A stretch of 64,000 bases of DNA from Terriglobia bacterium (GTDB lineage Bacteria; Acidobacteriota; Terriglobia; Acidiferrales; UBA7541), in assembly GCA_020073375.1 (NCBI GenBank), contig JAIQFG010000027.1:1-64000 (forward strand). Direction: 5' to 3'. Below the pieces are notes generated by a model that worked only from the letters and a program-made list of their open reading frames with translations, was not told the DNA's origin and did no database searches. This document shows positions 26,064 to 34,999 of this stretch, one piece after another. The translations under genes were made by a program, and so were the position numbers. Each line of letters begins with the position of its first letter. Position 1 is the stretch's first letter.

Positions 26064-28052
26064 TTACGCGTCGTCCGAAGCCACTTTCCCCTGCAGGCGC
26101 GCCCTTTCGACCACACTGATAAAAACATCCTCCAGCGAGAACCGCCCTTCGCGCGCTTCGAGTACGTTCATGCCAATTCCGTTCAACTGCGCCGTGGTTG
26201 CGGCGATTGCTTTTTCGGGGGAGGCGTCGGAGATGATGTGCAGCCGGTCGCCGAACAGCGAAACGCGCCAGCGCTCGCCGGCAAGCTTGAGGAAGTCCGC
26301 CGCCTTTTGCGGCTGGTCGACAACGAATTCCAGCAGGTGGCCGGTCTGGCGCGCCTTCACGCCGCTGGGGCTGCCTTCGGCCACGAATTCTCCGGCAACC
26401 ATCAGTCCCAGGCGATTGCACTGCTCGGCTTCCTCCAGATAATGCGTGGTGACCAGGACGGCGGTGCCTTCGTCGGCCAGGCGATTGATCATGGTCCAGA
26501 ATGCGCGGCGCGCCAGCGGATCGACTCCGGAGGTCGGCTCATCGAGAAATAAAACGCTGGGCTCATGCATGATGGCCGCGCCGAAGGCCACGCGCTGCTT
26601 CCAGCCTCCGGGCAGGCTTCCGGTGATCAAGTCTTGCTTGCCTTCCAGGCCGGAAAATGAAAGCACCCATTCCCGCTTTTCACGGCGCTCATCTTCCGGG
26701 ACGCCGTAGACTCCGGCGAAAAATTCCAGATTCTCCTCAATGGTGAGGTCGTCATAGAGGGAAAACTTCTGGGACATGTAGCCGATTCGTTGACGCACGG
26801 CCTGGGAACGCGCGCTTTGCGCGCGGTCGGCCCCGGCGAGCTGCACTTTTCCGCGAGTCGGATCGAGCAGTCCGCACAGCATCTTAATGGTGGTCGTTTT
26901 GCCCGCGCCGTTTGCGCCCAGCAGCCCGTAGATTTCGCCGTAGCGCACTTGCAACTGCAGGTTGTTGACGGCCGTGAAAGAGCCGAATTGCATGGTGAGC
27001 TGCTCGGCGCCGATGGCGATTTGCCCCTTCAATTCCCGGTGGGTGTGGCGGGCAGGGAAGGGCGTCTCATGCATTTCGTGGCCGATGTTTCGCAGCGTGG
27101 CCACGAACGTGTTTTCCAGCGTCGGATCGGCCAGTCGAATTTCACTGACCGAGATGCCCGCGGCCTTCATCTCCCGGTTCACCAGTTCCTCCGCCTGCAG
27201 CGGGTCGCGCGCCAGCAGATCGAGCCGGTCGCCGAAGCGTTGCACGTCGGAAATAATTTCCCGCGCGCCGCTTTCCTCCGAGAGAATCTTCTCCGCCCTG
27301 CTCAAATCCGAGGCGCGGAGTTCCAGGCGCTTGACATGCAGCGACGAGCGGAGTTCCGAGGGCGTCCCGATCTGTTGCAACTCGCCCAGGTGCATGAATG
27401 CCACGCGGTGGCAGCGCTCCGCCTCGTCCAGATACGGAGTGGCCACCAGAATGGTGAGGCCGTCGGAAGCCAGGTGCGCCAGGGCATCCCAGAATTCGCG
27501 GCGCGACACCGGATCGACCCCCGTGGTGGGTTCGTCGAGAAGGAGCACATGCGGCTCCGGGACCAGCGCGGCCACGAGCGAAAGTTTTTGCTTCATCCCG
27601 CCGCTCAACTTTCCCGCGAGGCGGTTTGAAAAACGGCCCATGTCGAACATCCACAGATATCTTTGCGCGCGAGATTCAATTTCATCGGCGGGCACGTGCC
27701 GCAAGTCCCCGATGTAGCGGATATTTTCGGAAACGGTCAGGTCCGGGTACAGGCTGAAGCTCTGCGTGAGGTATCCGGTTTGCGCGCGTGTCTCGCGCGC
27801 TGGGCGCGAAAAAACGTCGGCCACTCCGCTGGTCGCTTCCATCACGCCGGCAAGAATCTGAAACGTCGACGTTTTGCCAGCGCCATCCGGACCGATCAGG
27901 CCGAAGATTTCTCCCGGCGCGACTTCCATGCTGATCCCGCGCACAGCCTGGATCGCGCCGTAATTTTTCCGCAGATCGCGCACGCGAATGGCGGGCGTGC
28001 TGCTTTCGGGCGTCCCGCCGAGCGTTCCGGGGATAGTTGTGGTCGTGGCCAT
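26064..28052 (-). CDS. Double ABC ATPase of an exporter (YbhF-like)
   Basis: Two ABC modules lie in one 662-residue chain. Module 1 (about 22-245) has Walker A GPDGAGKTS, signature LSGGMKQK and Walker B LLLDEPTTGVDP; its switch position is Pro (ATPYLDEAE) instead of His. Module 2 (about 345-570) has GANGAGKTT, a variant signature LPGGWKQR, FLDEPTSGVDP and a normal His (TTHYLEEAE). The asymmetry suggests that one ATP site is less active, as in other heterogenous ABC pairs. It sits between the adaptor and the permeases. Confidence 0.93.
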   Translation of the reverse strand: MATTTTIPGTLGGTPESSTPAIRVRDLRKNYGAIQAVRGISMEVAPGEIFGLIGPDGAGKTSTFQILAGVMEATSGVADVFSRPARETRAQTGYLTQSFSLYPDLTVSENIRYIGDLRHVPADEIESRAQRYLWMFDMGRFSNRLAGKLSGGMKQKLSLVAALVPEPHVLLLDEPTTGVDPVSRREFWDALAHLASDGLTILVATPYLDEAERCHRVAFMHLGELQQIGTPSELRSSLHVKRLELRASDLSRAEKILSEESGAREIISDVQRFGDRLDLLARDPLQAEELVNREMKAAGISVSEIRLADPTLENTFVATLRNIGHEMHETPFPARHTHRELKGQIAIGAEQLTMQFGSFTAVNNLQLQVRYGEIYGLLGANGAGKTTTIKMLCGLLDPTRGKVQLAGADRAQSARSQAVRQRIGYMSQKFSLYDDLTIEENLEFFAGVYGVPEDERREKREWVLSFSGLEGKQDLITGSLPGGWKQRVAFGAAIMHEPSVLFLDEPTSGVDPLARRAFWTMINRLADEGTAVLVTTHYLEEAEQCNRLGLMVAGEFVAEGSPSGVKARQTGHLLEFVVDQPQKAADFLKLAGERWRVSLFGDRLHIISDASPEKAIAATTAQLNGIGMNVLEAREGRFSLEDVFISVVERARLQGKVASDDA

Positions 28053-28058
28053 CGGAGC

Positions 28059-29324
28059 CTACTTGGTGTTTGGCCAGGCGCCGCTCTTAACCAGGATTTC
28101 GCCGTCGGCGGGCATGCCGGGTTTTGCGAACCCGATTCCTTCCTTGAGTTGCAGCTTCAGGCCGACGACCTGCTTGACGCGGTCGTCGCGGAAGTACGTG
28201 TTCTCGGGAGTGAACGTGGCCGCTGGGTCGATGCGGGAGACCGTCGCGTTCAGCGCCTGCTTGGGATTGGAATCGAGGTAGATGCGCGCGGGCTGGCCGA
28301 CGGCGACTTTTCCAATTTGCCCTTCCGGCACAAATCCGCGCAGGTAGACCTTGCTCATATCGAGGAGCGTGACGATCGCGGTGCCGGCCTGCACGACTTC
28401 GCCGGGCTCGGCCGCGCGCGTCATCACCGTGCCGTCAAAGGGCGCGCGGATGGTCAGGTCCTGCCGGTTGGCCATGGCCTCGGATAATTGCGCGCGGACC
28501 GTTTGCATGTCCGCGTTTACGCTGGCGATCTGCGCCTGCTGCTGCGCAATTTGTCTTTCGACGGCTGTGACCTGGGATTCGCGAATCGCGGGGTTTGCCA
28601 GATTTGCCTGCGCCATGGTCAACGCGCCTTGCGCGGCGGTTACGCGCCGTTTCGCCGCCTCGACCGAGGCCGCATCCTGTTGGGCCGTGGACTCCGCCAG
28701 TTTTCCCTGGCGTTCCGAGACGGCGCCGGTTTTTGCCAGACGCGTGTAGGCGTCGCGGTCAAATACCGCAAGATCGTAGGCCGCCTGCTTTTGCGCCAGG
28801 TCGGATTGCGCGGCCGCCAGATCGGCATCGGCCTGATTGACGCTGCCTTCGGCGCCGAGTTTCGCCTGCCCGGTAATCATCTGGCTCTGCTTGAGCTGCT
28901 GCTCGAGGACGGAGATTTGCGTTTGCGCCATTTTTGCGTTGGCTTCGGCCGCTCCCAGCGCGGATCGCGCCGCCTGTTCGCGCGCGCGCACCTGCTCGTC
29001 ATCGAGGATGGCGATGATGTCTCCGGCCTTCACCACGTCGCCTTCGCGCACACGCACTTCCAGGATGCGCCCCGCGGTTTTTGGCGCGACTGCCGAGTCG
29101 TCGCCCTCGATGCGGCCGCTCACGGCCACGATGCTGTCCGGAACGCCGCCCCCCGCGAAAAAGCCTCTCCACACGAAAAACGCGGCCAGGGCCGCGCCCA
29201 GCACGATCAGCGGAATTTTAAGCCGGGAAGATGCGGCGGGTTCCGGCGATGAGGGCGCCTTTTCCGCCGTGCCCGGAGGCGCCAGGGACGAAGTAGAGTT
29301 TGCAACGGTCTGTTGTTCTGGCAT
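28059..29324 (-). CDS. HlyD/YbhG-type membrane-fusion protein
   Basis: The 421-residue adaptor has one membrane anchor (about 37-56, IPLIVLGAALAAFFVWRGFF), a first lipoyl half-motif (AVSGRIEGDDSAVAPKTAGR), an extended Ala/Gln-rich coiled coil (about 120-270) and the second half-motif with beta-barrel (TIRAPFDGTVMTRAAEPGEV). It would link the inner-membrane ABC pump with the TolC protein of the same operon. Its ATG shares a base with the regulator's stop (TAATG). Confidence 0.93.
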   Translation of the reverse strand: MPEQQTVANSTSSLAPPGTAEKAPSSPEPAASSRLKIPLIVLGAALAAFFVWRGFFAGGGVPDSIVAVSGRIEGDDSAVAPKTAGRILEVRVREGDVVKAGDIIAILDDEQVRAREQAARSALGAAEANAKMAQTQISVLEQQLKQSQMITGQAKLGAEGSVNQADADLAAAQSDLAQKQAAYDLAVFDRDAYTRLAKTGAVSERQGKLAESTAQQDAASVEAAKRRVTAAQGALTMAQANLANPAIRESQVTAVERQIAQQQAQIASVNADMQTVRAQLSEAMANRQDLTIRAPFDGTVMTRAAEPGEVVQAGTAIVTLLDMSKVYLRGFVPEGQIGKVAVGQPARIYLDSNPKQALNATVSRIDPAATFTPENTYFRDDRVKQVVGLKLQLKEGIGFAKPGMPADGEILVKSGAWPNTK

Positions 29325-30025
29325 TAGGATCTCCTGCTGCTGGATACATGTTCAAGTTGCGGTTGGCCATCCCGCATTTCCCTGAGATAGGCGAGCGAAA
29401 AATCGGCGATGTGGTCGGCGATCCGTTCCATCTGCTCGGTTGTCATTTTCAATCCGGACCACAGTTTCATCAGGATTGGGCCGGCCAGGGCGTACAGCAT
29501 GATTTGCCCCATCACGCTATAGGTGCACAAACGAGTTTTTTCGTTGTCCGCGGGCAGGCGGATGATCTGGCCGATCAGGATGAGCATGCCTTCGTACAGG
29601 GGCCTGGAAACTTTGTCGATCATGCGGGACATGGCCGGCGTGGGACGGGAAAACTCGCGAGCCACCATGCGGAAGTGCCAGTCGGGAGGGCGGTTGGCGC
29701 CCAGACCCTGCATCCTCGCCTTGATCACGCGGCGGAGAATTTCCTCCGGCGGAGCGGTTTGGTCCAGGGCCGCGCGCATGCCCTCGATGCGGGCTTCGCC
29801 GGCCATGCGCAGCAGGACCTGCGCGTAAAGTCCCTGCTTATCGCGAAAATGGTAATTGACGGCCGCGACATTGGCCCCGGCGCGGCGGCAAATTTCGCGA
29901 ACGGTGGCGGCGTCGTAGCCGCGGTCGGCGAAGACGGGCCCGGCGGCCTCCAGCAGTTTATCGCGCGTGGGATCGGATCCCGCGGGCGGGCGCCGTTTCC
30001 CGGCGGGCTTTGCCTTGGTCTTCAT
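29324..30025 (-). CDS. TetR-family regulator of the efflux operon (CecR/YbiH-like)
   Basis: The N-terminal HTH (about 22-68) reads RDKLLEAAGPVFADRGYDAA and VREICRRAGANVAAVNYHFR, the TetR signature. The C-terminal part resembles that of CecR/YbiH, the regulator of ybhFSR in E. coli. I start it at ATG 30025 because an operator palindrome lies just upstream; a TTG at 30064 would run through it. It is first gene of the operon, so autoregulation and derepression by a pump substrate are likely. Confidence 0.92.
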   Translation of the reverse strand: MKTKAKPAGKRRPPAGSDPTRDKLLEAAGPVFADRGYDAATVREICRRAGANVAAVNYHFRDKQGLYAQVLLRMAGEARIEGMRAALDQTAPPEEILRRVIKARMQGLGANRPPDWHFRMVAREFSRPTPAMSRMIDKVSRPLYEGMLILIGQIIRLPADNEKTRLCTYSVMGQIMLYALAGPILMKLWSGLKMTTEQMERIADHIADFSLAYLREMRDGQPQLEHVSSSRRS

Positions 30026-30038
30026 GTCAAACAACAGT

Positions 30039-30056
30039 TTCAAACGTATGTTTGAA
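30039..30056. promoter_or_regulatory. TetR-type operator palindrome
   Basis: TTCAAAC-GTAT-GTTTGAA is an 18-bp site with perfect 7-bp arms, 13 bases upstream of the regulator's ATG. On the minus strand TTGACA (30064-30059) precedes it, so the palindrome overlaps the likely promoter spacer. This is the expected place for autorepression. Confidence 0.82.
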
Positions 30057-30103
30057 TTTGTCAAGGGGAAACGTCCGAGGACTGTTTCATTTTGGGAGGT
30101 GCG

Positions 30104-30174
30104 GGTAACAGGTCGTCAATCCGCTGAAATTACTTGGGCATTTCCAGGTGCTGATCGCTGCCGGGCCTGTTACC
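30104..30174. repeat. Distant 9-bp inverted repeat
   Basis: GGTAACAGG (30104-30112) and CCTGTTACC (30166-30174) bound 53 bases in the divergent spacer between the efflux operon and the DUF3857 genes. It could be a small repeat element or two half-sites. No known family recognised. Confidence 0.5.
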
Positions 30175-30209
30175 TGATTGGAGTCCGGCTATCGCGGACG
30201 ACATTTAAC

Positions 30210-30237
30210 TTGACATTCAATACATGGTAAGTATAAC
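30210..30237 (+). promoter_or_regulatory. Sigma70-type promoter of the DUF3857 gene pair
   Basis: TTGACA (30210-30215) and TATAAC (30232-30237) are 16 bases apart. Transcription would begin near 30244, leaving a leader of about 115 bases before the ATG at 30359. Confidence 0.7.
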
Positions 30238-30243
30238 TCGTCG

Positions 30244-30358
30244 TCTGCTTGCGAGCGGGCCCCCCTCGGAGGGCTCCAGGCGAGCGACATGCCTGTGCCG
30301 TCTCTTCCGGGGACGGCAAGTTCGAGGAGCGGACATCTCCCGCCGGAGGGCTCAAGCG
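30244..30358 (+). other. Structured leader with duplicated ribosome-site sequence
   Basis: The leader holds CGGAGGGCTC twice: at 30267-30276 and at 30344-30353, where GGAGGG is the ribosome-binding site of the gene. A CCCCCTC tract (about 30260-30267) could pair with either copy. Between them is a good stem TGCCGTC/GACGGCA (about 30296-30318). I cannot match it to a known riboswitch class. Confidence 0.5.
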
Positions 30359-32302
30359 ATGCGCTGGAAGATTCACACCTCGCTGTTCCTGTTTCTATTC
30401 CTTTCATTTCACCCCAGGAATGCCGCGGCGGCCGATTGGGACCCTGTGACCGACGCCGAAAAATCCATGAAGACCAGCCCGCTCGATCCCGGCGCGGGCG
30501 CCGTGGTTTTATTCAAGCGCGGCAGGATCGACGTGATCGAAAAAACCAGTCTGTTCTGGGTTACGCGCAAGCAATCCTACGTGCGCATCAAGATCTTCAA
30601 CGACGCGGGGCGCGACGCGGGAACGGTTTCCGTCGAATCGTTCAAGAACGTGCGCGTCTCCAGGATCGAGGGGCGCACGATTCTGCCCTCTGGTGAAATC
30701 ATTCCCCTGGATTCCTCGAAGGTGTTCACGGGCAAGGCTTACGAGTCCGGGAAAAAGTTCGCCATCCTGCAGACCAGTTTCACGTTTCCGAATGTCGTCC
30801 CGGGAGCGATCATCGAGTACCAGGTGGAGGAGAACGAAGACACTGTGTACCCGTCTCCCTGGATTTTCGACACCCGGGACGTGGGCACGCTGGATTCCAC
30901 GCTGCAGGTGACCATCGGCCCGCGGCTTGGAATGAGCCAGTATCCGCTCGAAACCAACATGAACAAGATTTCCATCCAGCAATCGCAGACGGTGAAGGGC
31001 ACACTGTTCAATTTTGCGGTGAAGAATTTGCGCCCGATACAGAGCGAACCGTTTTCGCCCCCTTTTCGCGACATGGCAACGATGATCATATTTACGCCCA
31101 CCGAACTGGGATTCGGCGGCGACGTCTACCCGCTGATCTCCAAGTGGGACGACGTGGGGACCATCGTCTCCAGGGATTTTGGCGAAATGCAGAAGAACAG
31201 CAAGCTGGCCCGGGACAAGGCCAAGGAAATTGCCGAAAAGCTTCCCGACCCCAGGAAAAAAGCCCTGGCCATTTATCAGTTCGTGCAGCAGAACATTGCC
31301 TCGTCCGATCTGGCCGGAGTGGGCCTGGGCCGCCCGATCGATGAAATCATGACCTCCAAGCGGGCCAATCCGGACGATGAAAATGCGCTGTATGTGACCA
31401 TGCTCAAGGAAGTGAAAGTGGACGCCGATCTGGTGCTGGTCGCGACGCAGAACTGGCAGACACTCATCGGCAGCTTCCCGAATCTCAGCCAGTTTTCCCG
31501 CGTCGTCACGCGCATCAATTTCAAGGATGGCGCCGTATTCGCCGATCCTGCCGATGCCGGTGCGCCGTTTGGCGAGTTGCCGTGGTTTGACCGGAACGTC
31601 ATGGGATTGGCCGTGAAGGGCAGCAAGATTCAGCAGGCCACGATCCAGGGAGGGACTCCGGACGAGAATGTGTCCAGCACCAAAGTGACCGTGCGCGTGG
31701 CCAAGGACTGGGCCGCGGAAGGGGACACCGAAGTCGAGCTGAAGGGCGCGGAAGCCATCGAGCTTCGCGATGAATTGATCGACGAGTCGCCCGACAAAGT
31801 GGAAAAATTCATGACCGATTTCTTTGCCAACGGGCATTCGGACGCGGAAGTCACGCAAATGGTGCATCCCGACTTTCACGACTCCTCGCAGCCGCTGGTG
31901 ATGAAAGCCCACGTGAAGCAGGGGCTGACCAACGATCTGGGACCCGGCGAATTGCTCTTGAACCCGTGGGTTTCCGACCAATACGAACGGCCGTTGTTCA
32001 AGGCCGCGGTGCGGCACTCGGCGGTGAAATTCAACGATCAGGAAAAGCGCGTGAGCACGAGCACCTGGCAGTTGGCACCGGAAATCAAGGTGGAGCAACT
32101 GCCCAAGGACGTGAAGCAGGACAACGATCTGGGCGGATTTTCCCACTCCTGCGTGCAAAGCGGGTCGACCGTAACCTGCACGCGCACCTACTACCTGAAA
32201 AAAACCGTGCTGCAAACCACGGCGGAATATTTAAACGCCAAAAAATTCTTCGACGAGATTGCCAAAAATGACCAGGAAGTCATCGTATTGCGCGAGCAGT
32301 AG
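30359..32302 (+). CDS. DUF3857 protein with degenerate transglutaminase-like domain
   Basis: The 647-residue protein starts with a signal peptide (HTSLFLFLFLSFHPRNAAAA), followed by a DUF3857 domain (about 40-260) and a transglutaminase-like domain (about 280-420). In the latter the expected GDCKDKA loop is KRANPDDENALYVTM (about 331-345): the nucleophile Cys is gone, and the expected His segment reads QFSRVVTRINF. Only the Asp position (VFADPAD) remains. A beta-rich C-terminal part follows. It is likely periplasmic and non-catalytic. The next gene, an overlapping paralogue, is intact. GGAGGG before ATG 30359 decided the start. Confidence 0.88.
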   Translation: MRWKIHTSLFLFLFLSFHPRNAAAADWDPVTDAEKSMKTSPLDPGAGAVVLFKRGRIDVIEKTSLFWVTRKQSYVRIKIFNDAGRDAGTVSVESFKNVRVSRIEGRTILPSGEIIPLDSSKVFTGKAYESGKKFAILQTSFTFPNVVPGAIIEYQVEENEDTVYPSPWIFDTRDVGTLDSTLQVTIGPRLGMSQYPLETNMNKISIQQSQTVKGTLFNFAVKNLRPIQSEPFSPPFRDMATMIIFTPTELGFGGDVYPLISKWDDVGTIVSRDFGEMQKNSKLARDKAKEIAEKLPDPRKKALAIYQFVQQNIASSDLAGVGLGRPIDEIMTSKRANPDDENALYVTMLKEVKVDADLVLVATQNWQTLIGSFPNLSQFSRVVTRINFKDGAVFADPADAGAPFGELPWFDRNVMGLAVKGSKIQQATIQGGTPDENVSSTKVTVRVAKDWAAEGDTEVELKGAEAIELRDELIDESPDKVEKFMTDFFANGHSDAEVTQMVHPDFHDSSQPLVMKAHVKQGLTNDLGPGELLLNPWVSDQYERPLFKAAVRHSAVKFNDQEKRVSTSTWQLAPEIKVEQLPKDVKQDNDLGGFSHSCVQSGSTVTCTRTYYLKKTVLQTTAEYLNAKKFFDEIAKNDQEVIVLREQ

Positions 32303-34271
32303 ATTCTTCGCCGCTGCCGGCCCGCTCCTGGCAGTATTCGCGGCGCTGTGCCCATCGAGTTTGCACGGGGCGCCGGCCGCTTCTGCGCCTGACTGGCTGG
32401 TGGCCGTGAGCCGCGTGGACCTGGGGCATTTTGGCGACGGCAGCGCCGCTGTGGTCGTGGGCCAGTGGACGGACTTCTCGGTGGACGCGGCAGGCGAGTT
32501 CACCATGACCAAGCGGTGCGCCATACGCGTGCTGCACCTGAAGCCAGCGGCCAAATTCCTGGACGCCGTCGGATACGAAAACAACGACACGAAGGTAACG
32601 TCCATTGAAACCTGGGCCATCGATCCCGCGGGGCGCGTTACGCCATCCAGCAAGAAGGATATAAGCATCGTTGCGGCCTACGCCGAATTTGAAATGTATT
32701 CCGACAGTCGCGCGAAAGTCATCGAGGCCCCCGGAGCGCAAGACGGCTCGCTGGTCGGATATGAAATCGTGAGCCACGGGCGCATTCCCATCCACGGCGA
32801 GTCGTTTGAATTGGAAAAGGAAATCCCGATTCACCAAGCCGAGCTGCATTTGACCGTGCCGTCCGGCTCCATGCACTGGTTTTCCAACCATCCGGACCGC
32901 ATGCAGGTCGTCGAGCAATCCGAGCATTCCGCGACCATCCGCGTCATTGACCGCCCCGGAATTCCGGACGAGCCCAGCGCGCCGCCTGCAAGTTCGCTGG
33001 CGCTGCAAATCGTGTTGAATTACGACCCGCAGGGCGCGGCGGCCATCAATTCCTGGGACGATGCCGGGCGGATTTACCACCCCATTTCCGTGCCCGCGGA
33101 AAAGCCGGACACGGGCATCGCCGCGCAAGTCGACACGCTCATTTCCGGAAAGACCGATCCGCTTTCCAAGATGGATGCCCTATACAACTACGTTTCGCGC
33201 GAAGTCCGCTACGTGGCCATCGAAGTCGGCATCGGCGGCTACCAGCCGCATCCGGCGCCCGATGTTTTCAAAAACAAATACGGAGACTGCAAGGATAAGG
33301 CCACGCTGCTGATGACCATGTTTGACCGTATCGGATTGCATGGGTACCCGGCGCTGGTCGGCACTCGAGGCGATGTCGAAGCGGATCCGAAGGTGCCGAC
33401 GCTTGCCACCTTCGACCATTTCATCGTGGCGTTGCCGATTCCGGCCACACTACGCCCTGCGGTGGAGCATTTCCCGGCCTATGATGCGCAGACGCAGATT
33501 CTCTGGATCGACCCGACCTCGGAATTCGATCCGCTCGGCCAGCTTCCGGAAATGGACCAAGGCGTTTTCTCGCTCATCTCTTATCCCGACCACGGCGAGC
33601 TTCGCCGGATCCCCGAGCCTGCGCCCGCGGAAAATCGGATCGAATACAGCGCGCACGTGAAATTACAGGCCGACGGCACGGGCGCCGCCGACGTGGAAGT
33701 AAAATACTCGGGCTCGAATAATTCGGACCGGCACGCCTACTACCGCGGCCGCTCCGAGGAAAGCATGCGCAAGATTTTCGAGAATCGCGTGGCGCAATAT
33801 GTCAATCAGGGGGCATTTCGCCAGGCCTCCATTTCCGGAGTCGAGGACAGCCGGCAGCAGATCACCGAGAAATATTCGTTCTCGGGAGACTTTTCCACCG
33901 CTTCGAGCGGGGACAGCTGGTTTTTCCAACCCTTGTTCCTTTCGGGGATCGCCGTGCCGGAATACGGTCCCAGGCCACGCCAACTGCCCCTGGACATCGG
34001 CTCGCCGGAACAAATCCTGGTGAAATATACAGTGGAGCTTCCCGCAGGCATGGGGATCGCCCGCCTTCCGGAAAAGACGCAGATCCATTCGGAATTTGGT
34101 GAAATCCAGATCGAGTACTCGGTGTCGGGAAACGTATTGAGCGTGGCGCAATCCCTGACCTACGGGCAAAGCAGGATTCCGCCGGAAAAATATTCGGAAT
34201 TTCGCGATTTTGAGACTGGAAATCTGCGCGCGGAAAAATTGCGCCTGCGCGTGGCAAAGCTCGCGCCCTGA
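32268..34271 (+). CDS. DUF3857 protein with intact transglutaminase-like domain
   Basis: This 667-residue paralogue has a signal peptide (FFAAAGPLLAVFAALCPSSL), the DUF3857 domain (about 50-260), and a transglutaminase-like domain with all three residues: Cys in NKYGDCKDKATLL (about 341), His in TFDHFIVALPI and Asp in ILWIDPTSEF. A conserved C-terminal beta domain follows. It overlaps the upstream gene by 35 bases, so the two are translationally coupled. Substrate unknown; a role in processing envelope or polysaccharide-linked peptides is only a guess. TTG 32259 is an alternative start. Confidence 0.9.
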   Translation: MTRKSSYCASSRFFAAAGPLLAVFAALCPSSLHGAPAASAPDWLVAVSRVDLGHFGDGSAAVVVGQWTDFSVDAAGEFTMTKRCAIRVLHLKPAAKFLDAVGYENNDTKVTSIETWAIDPAGRVTPSSKKDISIVAAYAEFEMYSDSRAKVIEAPGAQDGSLVGYEIVSHGRIPIHGESFELEKEIPIHQAELHLTVPSGSMHWFSNHPDRMQVVEQSEHSATIRVIDRPGIPDEPSAPPASSLALQIVLNYDPQGAAAINSWDDAGRIYHPISVPAEKPDTGIAAQVDTLISGKTDPLSKMDALYNYVSREVRYVAIEVGIGGYQPHPAPDVFKNKYGDCKDKATLLMTMFDRIGLHGYPALVGTRGDVEADPKVPTLATFDHFIVALPIPATLRPAVEHFPAYDAQTQILWIDPTSEFDPLGQLPEMDQGVFSLISYPDHGELRRIPEPAPAENRIEYSAHVKLQADGTGAADVEVKYSGSNNSDRHAYYRGRSEESMRKIFENRVAQYVNQGAFRQASISGVEDSRQQITEKYSFSGDFSTASSGDSWFFQPLFLSGIAVPEYGPRPRQLPLDIGSPEQILVKYTVELPAGMGIARLPEKTQIHSEFGEIQIEYSVSGNVLSVAQSLTYGQSRIPPEKYSEFRDFETGNLRAEKLRLRVAKLAP

Positions 34272-34300
34272 TTGGTGGCAATGCGCGGGCGCCTCGCCGC

Positions 34301-34999
34301 TTACTTCGTGTTTGTTCCCACCGGGCGCATTTCTTGGGGTTTGTCCTGCGGCTTGTCCTGAGGCTTATCCTTCGATCTGAAAACATACGCGCATTTGCGT
34401 TCGCGGCGAATGCCGGCCACGGTCAGTCCGATCATGTTCAGACGGTAGTCGAGCATCCGTTCCTCGAACCACTTTTCGCCAACCCTGTACCGAACCAGTG
34501 AAGACATCACGCATGAATATTTGCGCTGCGGTTTTCCGGCTGCCAGATAAATGGTTTCCACCAGGCTGATCGGCAGCAGGTCCCGCGAGCCGACCGTTTG
34601 GCGGATTTTATGGGTTTCGTGGCAAGTGGCGTCCGCCGTTTGCTGGTTGGCGGTGAGTTCGGTCAGGGCGATTTCGATTTCCTCGGTCCACACCTGGGCG
34701 CGAGATTTGTTGTCGAGAAGAAGAGCGACGGACTTAAATCCATCCTGCATGGCGAAGCCGATGCTGGAGCGAAAATCGACGCCGTTGCGCCGCTTGATGG
34801 ATTTTGCCTGCTCGCGCCGCAAGCGGATCAGCACGTACACAAGAGCCCCGGCTAGAACAAGCAAGATCGCCGCGCGAATTGAAGTAGACCAGTCCACGGT
34901 TATCTCTAGAGCTGCCTTTGCGTCGAACAAATATGAAGTTTGGACCTGCGGACCAAAATATAACCATAACAGAAATTTAACCAAATATACCAACAGCAT
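34301..34999 (-). CDS. Unknown membrane protein with DKPQ repeat tail
   Basis: I do not recognise this 232-residue protein. Two N-terminal hydrophobic segments are visible (MLLVYLVKFLLWLYF; AAILLVLAGALVYVLIRL), then a basic stretch and a mixed cytosolic domain with CHETHKIRQTVGSRDLLPIS and KYSCVMSSLVRYRVGEKWFEE-like text. The C-terminus is the repeat KDKPQDKPQDKPQ. Codon use and base composition are less GC-rich than the neighbours, so it may have been acquired. Confidence 0.65.
   Translation of the reverse strand: MLLVYLVKFLLWLYFGPQVQTSYLFDAKAALEITVDWSTSIRAAILLVLAGALVYVLIRLRREQAKSIKRRNGVDFRSSIGFAMQDGFKSVALLLDNKSRAQVWTEEIEIALTELTANQQTADATCHETHKIRQTVGSRDLLPISLVETIYLAAGKPQRKYSCVMSSLVRYRVGEKWFEERMLDYRLNMIGLTVAGIRRERKCAYVFRSKDKPQDKPQDKPQEMRPVGTNTK

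Noticed and set aside
30289-30696. Plus-strand frame beginning in the DUF3857 leader behind the decoy ribosome site.
   Set aside because: It runs in another frame into the DUF3857 gene with no recognisable protein; kept only as part of the leader observation.
30509-32215. 568-codon minus-strand frame opposite the first DUF3857 gene.
   Set aside because: Composition typical of an antisense shadow; the plus-strand gene has a signal peptide, a domain match and a ribosome site.
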